Source: CAZMFZ01 sp964565665 (lineage in GTDB: Bacteria; Bacteroidota; Bacteroidia; Cytophagales; UBA9547). From it: a stretch of DNA of 9,548 nt. Shown here in pieces: positions 6,818 through 9,548 of the stretch. The notes beneath the pieces were generated by a model. That model was not told the DNA's origin, ran no database searches, and saw only the letters and a list, made by a program, of their open reading frames with translations. The position numbers were made by a program, and so were the translations under genes. Within the stretch, counting starts at the first letter, position 1; every line of letters begins with the position of its first letter. The stretch covers positions 1 through 9,548 of the forward strand of contig CAZMFZ010000126.1 in the NCBI GenBank assembly GCA_964565665.1. The letters are read 5' to 3'.

Positions 6818-7782
6818 TATGGATTATAAATTGAATTCGTACCTCCATTTGCACTGGCAAAATGATAAGTGTCTCTGTACGTAATTTCATAGCGGGATAA
6901 AAAAGTAGCATTATAAGCTACAAGATCCTCGACACTGCTTCTGTTGTACTCAATACGGTTGTAATTTTTAGAACCACTCTCATTTAGAACCCCAGCAGTT
7001 GATCTTGAATAGCTTACTGTTCCATTATATCCAAGATTACTTGCATTTTCAGCAGCCCAGTATCTACTTACGCAACTTCCAAATATGTAGTTGCACTTTT
7101 CTCTTTCTACCTTAGTATTAATGACAACAGAGGAGTAAAATCCTGCAAACACTACAAATACTGCTGCATTCATTCTTGTATTCCCAGTCAGAGGGGCTGT
7201 AGCTTCTGTTCTTGCGGCATTTGATTCAGGGTTAATTAATGCTTTATCTGAATATTCTTGAATTTGGTTTCTGAATGCATATACTCCATTTTCTAAACCT
7301 ATTCCCTCTCCTTTTTTCAACGATTTAAGCGAGGAAGTGTCTAATGTTTCTACATATTTCGCTAGCGATTTGTGGTATCGGTATGAAAATGTAGGCGTGA
7401 ACCTGTAAATGGTATCATTACCAATCTCTACTTCACCTTTTTCATTGATTATTGCGTTCAACAATGGGTCTGGAATTCTCAAAGAATCAACAAAAGAAAT
7501 TGAATTAGTATCTGATTCTGTAAATCTTGCAGTTTTCACATCAACCATACGGTATCGGGTAGCCATTGATACAAGGCCAAGTTTGCCAGTCTCATTTGCA
7601 ATATCTGCGGAAGTGGATATTTCTTCAAGGTATTTAAAAAATGTATTCTGATTCTGAAATGCTAATCTATTTTCTTCCAATTTGGGAGATGAAGCTTGGG
7701 TTTTCAGAACTTCATCGTTATTTGTAGAACACGATGCTAAAAGTAACATACTACTTGTAATCACTACTTTGAATGTTTTCAT
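6817..7782 (-). CDS. Exported lipoprotein of unknown function, coupled to a barrel protein
   Basis: This 321-aa protein has a clear lipoprotein signal: MKTFKVV, a hydrophobic core and the lipobox LASC, with Cys at residue 18. The residues just after Cys are STNNDE; acidic residues this close resemble the surface-export signal of Bacteroidota lipoproteins, so surface exposure is plausible. The central segment LLNAIINEKGEVEIGNDTIY (107-126) is like the 'LN..GEVQVGD.IYK' motif found in various uncharacterised Bacteroidota lipoproteins. D-S-L (99-101) and D-T-I (123-125) fit the phylum's O-glycosylation motif. Residues 204-222 (MNAAVFVVFAGFYSSVVIN) are strikingly hydrophobic. A Cys pair (230, 237) could form a disulfide. 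The C-terminal 70 residues are rich in Tyr, Ser and Asn and look strand-forming. It is the first gene of a two-gene unit behind a good promoter. Function unknown. Confidence 0.85.
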   Translation of the reverse strand: MKTFKVVITSSMLLLASCSTNNDEVLKTQASSPKLEENRLAFQNQNTFFKYLEEISTSADIANETGKLGLVSMATRYRMVDVKTARFTESDTNSISFVDSLRIPDPLLNAIINEKGEVEIGNDTIYRFTPTFSYRYHKSLAKYVETLDTSSLKSLKKGEGIGLENGVYAFRNQIQEYSDKALINPESNAARTEATAPLTGNTRMNAAVFVVFAGFYSSVVINTKVEREKCNYIFGSCVSRYWAAENASNLGYNGTVSYSRSTAGVLNESGSKNYNRIEYNRSSVEDLVAYNATFLSRYEITYRDTYHFASANGGTNSIYNP

Positions 7783-7811
7783 TTTATATGACGTTTAAGT
7801 TAATAATACAA

Positions 7812-7843
7812 CAAATGTATATGTTTATACATTTTAATTACAA
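7812..7843 (-). promoter_or_regulatory. Promoter of the lipoprotein/barrel operon
   Basis: On the minus strand TACATTTG (complement of 7812-7819) matches the -7 consensus TAnnTTTG exactly. TTG (complement of 7841-7843) lies 21 bases upstream, within the 17-23 range reported for flavobacterial promoters. Transcription would start near 7805, leaving an A-rich leader of about 22 bases before the ATG at 7782. Confidence 0.6.
7813..7834. repeat. 9-bp inverted repeat over the -7 element (possible operator)
   Basis: AAATGTATA (7813-7821) and TATACATTT (7826-7834) are perfect reverse complements around a 4-base spacer. The left arm covers nearly all of the minus-strand -7 element at 7812-7819. A dimeric regulator bound here would block RNA polymerase. 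A run this long is less likely by chance than the shorter repeats nearby, but the region is very A+T-rich. Confidence 0.45.
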
Positions 7844-7889
7844 CTTTATATATTAATTAATTGTTAATTTTAATTACATGATAATTACA
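7835..7889. repeat. Three direct copies of TAATTACA in the divergent control region
   Basis: TAATTACA occurs at 7835-7842, 7871-7878 and 7882-7889. The first two extend to the 12-base repeat ATTTTAATTACA (7831-7842 and 7867-7878). They lie between the two divergent transcription units and could be binding sites for a regulator of either or both; low-complexity A+T sequence is the alternative. Confidence 0.35.
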
Positions 7890-7942
7890 ATAAAGTATTA
7901 TAGCTATGCTGAATTATTAAATCTATTGTTGCATTTAAACCA

Positions 7943-7950
7943 TAGCTTTG
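7943..7950 (+). promoter_or_regulatory. -7 promoter element upstream of the radical SAM gene
   Basis: TAGCTTTG matches the Bacteroidota -7 consensus exactly. No TTG lies in the correct -33 window; the nearest candidate is a TTA 23 bases upstream (7917-7919). The predicted start near 7957 falls only about 3 bases before the GTG at 7960, which bears on the choice of start codon. Confidence 0.4.
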
Positions 7951-7959
7951 CACTGGTAA

Positions 7960-9009
7960 GTGAGCAAATTAATCAAAACACAAGTCACCAAAAGTCTTCT
8001 AACATCTATAGAAAGTAAAACTCGGATGCACTACTTTTCATTTAGGAAAATCAGAAATGCAGTTCAAATTCTTTTTTCTTTTTTTATATCAAGACTATGG
8101 GGCAAGCCGCAAATATCAGGCATGCCCATAAGCCTTTCTATAGAGCCTACCACCTCGTGTAATCTGAGATGCCCGCAATGCCCAAGCGGTTTGAGATCGT
8201 TTACCCGCCCAACGGGTATGCTTGAAAATGAGCTTTTTATGAGCATAATTGAGGAACAAGCGGCTACGCTTTTATATCTCACTTTCTATTTTCAAGGCGA
8301 GCCTTATTTACATCCTGATTTTTTTAAAATGATTCACTATGCACACAACAAGAAAATATATACTTCTACTTCTACCAATGCTCATTATTTAAATGCTGAA
8401 AATGCGGAGAAAACAGTGAAATCAGGGCTTGATAAGCTCATTATTTCTCTTGATGGTATTACGCAAGATTCGTATTCCAAATATCGAATTGGAGGAAAAT
8501 TAGATACAGTATTGAAAGGGATCGAAAATATATCGCAAGCGAAAATGCGATTGCAATCGCAAACGCCACACCTAATAGTGCAATTTATAATATTTGCCCA
8601 CAATGAAAATGAATTAAAAGAAGTAAGGCAAACATTTAAAAAAAGGAATGTAGAGCTTCAATTCAAAACGGCACAGATTTATGACTATGAAAATGGGTCG
8701 GAATTAATTCCTTCCAATGAAAAACTATCGAGGTACAAATCAAGCACAGATGCATTTGAAATAAAAAACCAACATTTTAATCATTGCTGGAAAATGTGGC
8801 ATTCATCGGTAATTACTTGGGATGGCAAAATTGTACCTTGCTGTTTCGATAAAGATGCCCATTACCAGCTGGGGAATATTGCAGATAATTTGTTCGCAAC
8901 TATTTGGAAATCAACAGAATACAATAATTTCAGAAAACAACTTTTAATAAATCGCAAAGAAATAGATATTTGCAAAAACTGTACGGAAGGAAGCAAAGTT
9001 TATATCTAA
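7960..9009 (+). CDS. Radical SAM/SPASM domain protein, substrate unknown
   Basis: In the 349-aa frame from GTG 7960, the radical SAM motif CNLRCPQC gives the [4Fe-4S] ligands Cys67, Cys71 and Cys74. FQGEP (111-115) is the SAM-binding GGEP motif with Gln for the first Gly, and LIISLDG (160-166) is a typical barrel strand. The C-terminal part carries Cys276, Cys294, Cys295, Cys338 and Cys341 (HCW, VPCCFD, CKNC), a SPASM-type domain expected to hold an auxiliary iron-sulfur cluster. Such enzymes use SAM to generate a radical, often to modify peptides or sugars; nothing here shows the substrate. The start is uncertain. GTG 7960 directly follows an in-frame TAA and nearly coincides with the predicted transcript start. 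ATG 8026 (residue 23) would give a 327-aa protein with a 70-base leader and fits the N-terminus of homologues I recall. A secreted barrel gene follows after 4 bases. Confidence 0.9.
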   Translation: MSKLIKTQVTKSLLTSIESKTRMHYFSFRKIRNAVQILFSFFISRLWGKPQISGMPISLSIEPTTSCNLRCPQCPSGLRSFTRPTGMLENELFMSIIEEQAATLLYLTFYFQGEPYLHPDFFKMIHYAHNKKIYTSTSTNAHYLNAENAEKTVKSGLDKLIISLDGITQDSYSKYRIGGKLDTVLKGIENISQAKMRLQSQTPHLIVQFIIFAHNENELKEVRQTFKKRNVELQFKTAQIYDYENGSELIPSNEKLSRYKSSTDAFEIKNQHFNHCWKMWHSSVITWDGKIVPCCFDKDAHYQLGNIADNLFATIWKSTEYNNFRKQLLINRKEIDICKNCTEGSKVYI

Positions 9010-9013
9010 TACT

Positions 9014-9548
9014 ATGGAAACAAGGAAAAAAATATTTCAAATTTTTGTAGCAATGTTGCTATCGTATTCGGCCATTCAGGCCCAGTATTACACACCCGAC
9101 CGCCCAGGACCAACTACGAAAACTTCAAGAGGCATATTTGAAGACTGGAAAGACCGCATCTATTTTGGAGGCAACGTGGGGCTTGGTTTTGGCAACAAAG
9201 GTCAGTACATATATATAGAAGCGGCACCTTTGGTAGGCTATAGAATTACAGATAGGTTTTCATTGGGCAATACCTTTGCATATATATATTTAAAACAAAG
9301 TTTATACTATTCTGTAGGAGGCTCGACACGAATCTTGAATTACCAATCACATATTTTCGGTATTTCGCCATTTGCCCGCATGTTTCTTACCGACTGGTTT
9401 TTTCTACATGGCGAATACAATATTTTTAACGCTCATTTGATTAAAATAAGACAAAATCCTTCAGAACGATATACTGAACGTGGTTTTATTGCATATCCAC
9501 TCATTGGGGGTGGCTTTGTGTATAGAATTGGGAATAGAGGCGGCATAA
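9014..9548 (+). CDS. Secreted outer-membrane beta-barrel-like protein (3' end outside window)
   Basis: An ATG at 9014 opens a frame of 178 codons that reaches the window end without a stop. The product starts METRKKIFQIFVAMLLSYSA, a signal peptide probably cut around Ala23-Gln24. The mature part includes WKDRIYFGGNVGLGFGNKGQ (45-64), YIEAAPLVGYRITDRFSLG (67-85) and FLHGEYNIF (130-138), alternating strands of the kind seen in small Bacteroidota outer-membrane barrels. The segment 'DRIYFGGNVGLGFG...PLVGYRITDRFSLG' is one I associate with a widespread unnamed family of about 200 residues in this phylum, so only a few strands are probably missing. It starts 4 bases after the radical SAM stop codon, so the two are very likely co-transcribed. 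Function unknown. Confidence 0.85.
   Translation, partial: METRKKIFQIFVAMLLSYSAIQAQYYTPDRPGPTTKTSRGIFEDWKDRIYFGGNVGLGFGNKGQYIYIEAAPLVGYRITDRFSLGNTFAYIYLKQSLYYSVGGSTRILNYQSHIFGISPFARMFLTDWFFLHGEYNIFNAHLIKIRQNPSERYTERGFIAYPLIGGGFVYRIGNRGGI

Noticed and set aside
7409..7651. Plus-strand frame of 80 codons inside the minus-strand lipoprotein gene
   Set aside because: It is fully antisense to a gene with a good signal peptide and promoter, and has no leader or motif of its own.
6035..7782. SusC/SusD-like nutrient uptake pair
   Set aside because: The barrel is far too small for a SusC-type TonB-dependent transporter (260 versus about 1000 residues), has no plug or TonB box, and the lipoprotein lacks SusD features.
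7783..7959. Possible riboswitch or small RNA in the A+T-rich divergent spacer
   Set aside because: No conserved aptamer core, strong G+C stem or terminator is visible; promoters and simple repeats explain what can be seen.

Overview
The window looks like a chromosomal segment of a member of the Bacteroidota. Three things point there: several gene families typical of the phylum (DUF4403 lipoprotein, a GcvT with the TGYTGAGGFE variant motif, small 'DxFxRFEGxSDP' proteins, many lipoproteins and beta-barrel outer-membrane proteins); A-rich leaders with no clear Shine-Dalgarno sequences; and copies of the phylum's own promoter -7 element TAnnTTTG ahead of several genes. No tRNA, rRNA, CRISPR array, insertion sequence or integrase was seen. 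The DNA is moderately A+T-rich and almost fully coding.

Layout. (1) 1-1460, stress-type genes: the 3' end of a small conserved protein with a terminator; then, divergently arranged, a DUF892/YciF-type ferritin-like protein (minus strand, own terminator) and a 61-aa CsbD-like protein (plus strand, own terminator). (2) 1553-2991: a single DUF4403 lipoprotein behind a near-consensus promoter. (3) 3111-5991: a probable three-gene plus-strand transcription unit with short gaps, comprising glycine-cleavage T protein (gcvT, TTG start), a ComB-family 2-phosphosulfolactate phosphatase, and an OmpA/Pal-type peptidoglycan-binding lipoprotein with a long coiled coil. (4) 6035-7782, minus strand: an unrecognised lipoprotein and an unrecognised beta-barrel protein whose stop and start codons overlap (TAATG), so they are very likely co-translated partners at the outer membrane. 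(5) 7960-9548, plus strand: a radical SAM/SPASM enzyme followed after 4 nt by a secreted beta-barrel-like protein that runs off the window end.

Regions 4 and 5 are divergently transcribed from a 177-bp, very A+T-rich region. It holds a perfect -7 element for the minus operon, a 9-bp inverted repeat lying directly over that element, three copies of TAATTACA, and a perfect -7 element just ahead of the radical SAM gene. Most genes here are housekeeping or known families. The least understood parts are the coupled lipoprotein/barrel pair, the radical SAM/barrel pair, and the shared control region between them. Nothing seen in the sequence alone proves a new system; those two pairs are the best candidates.
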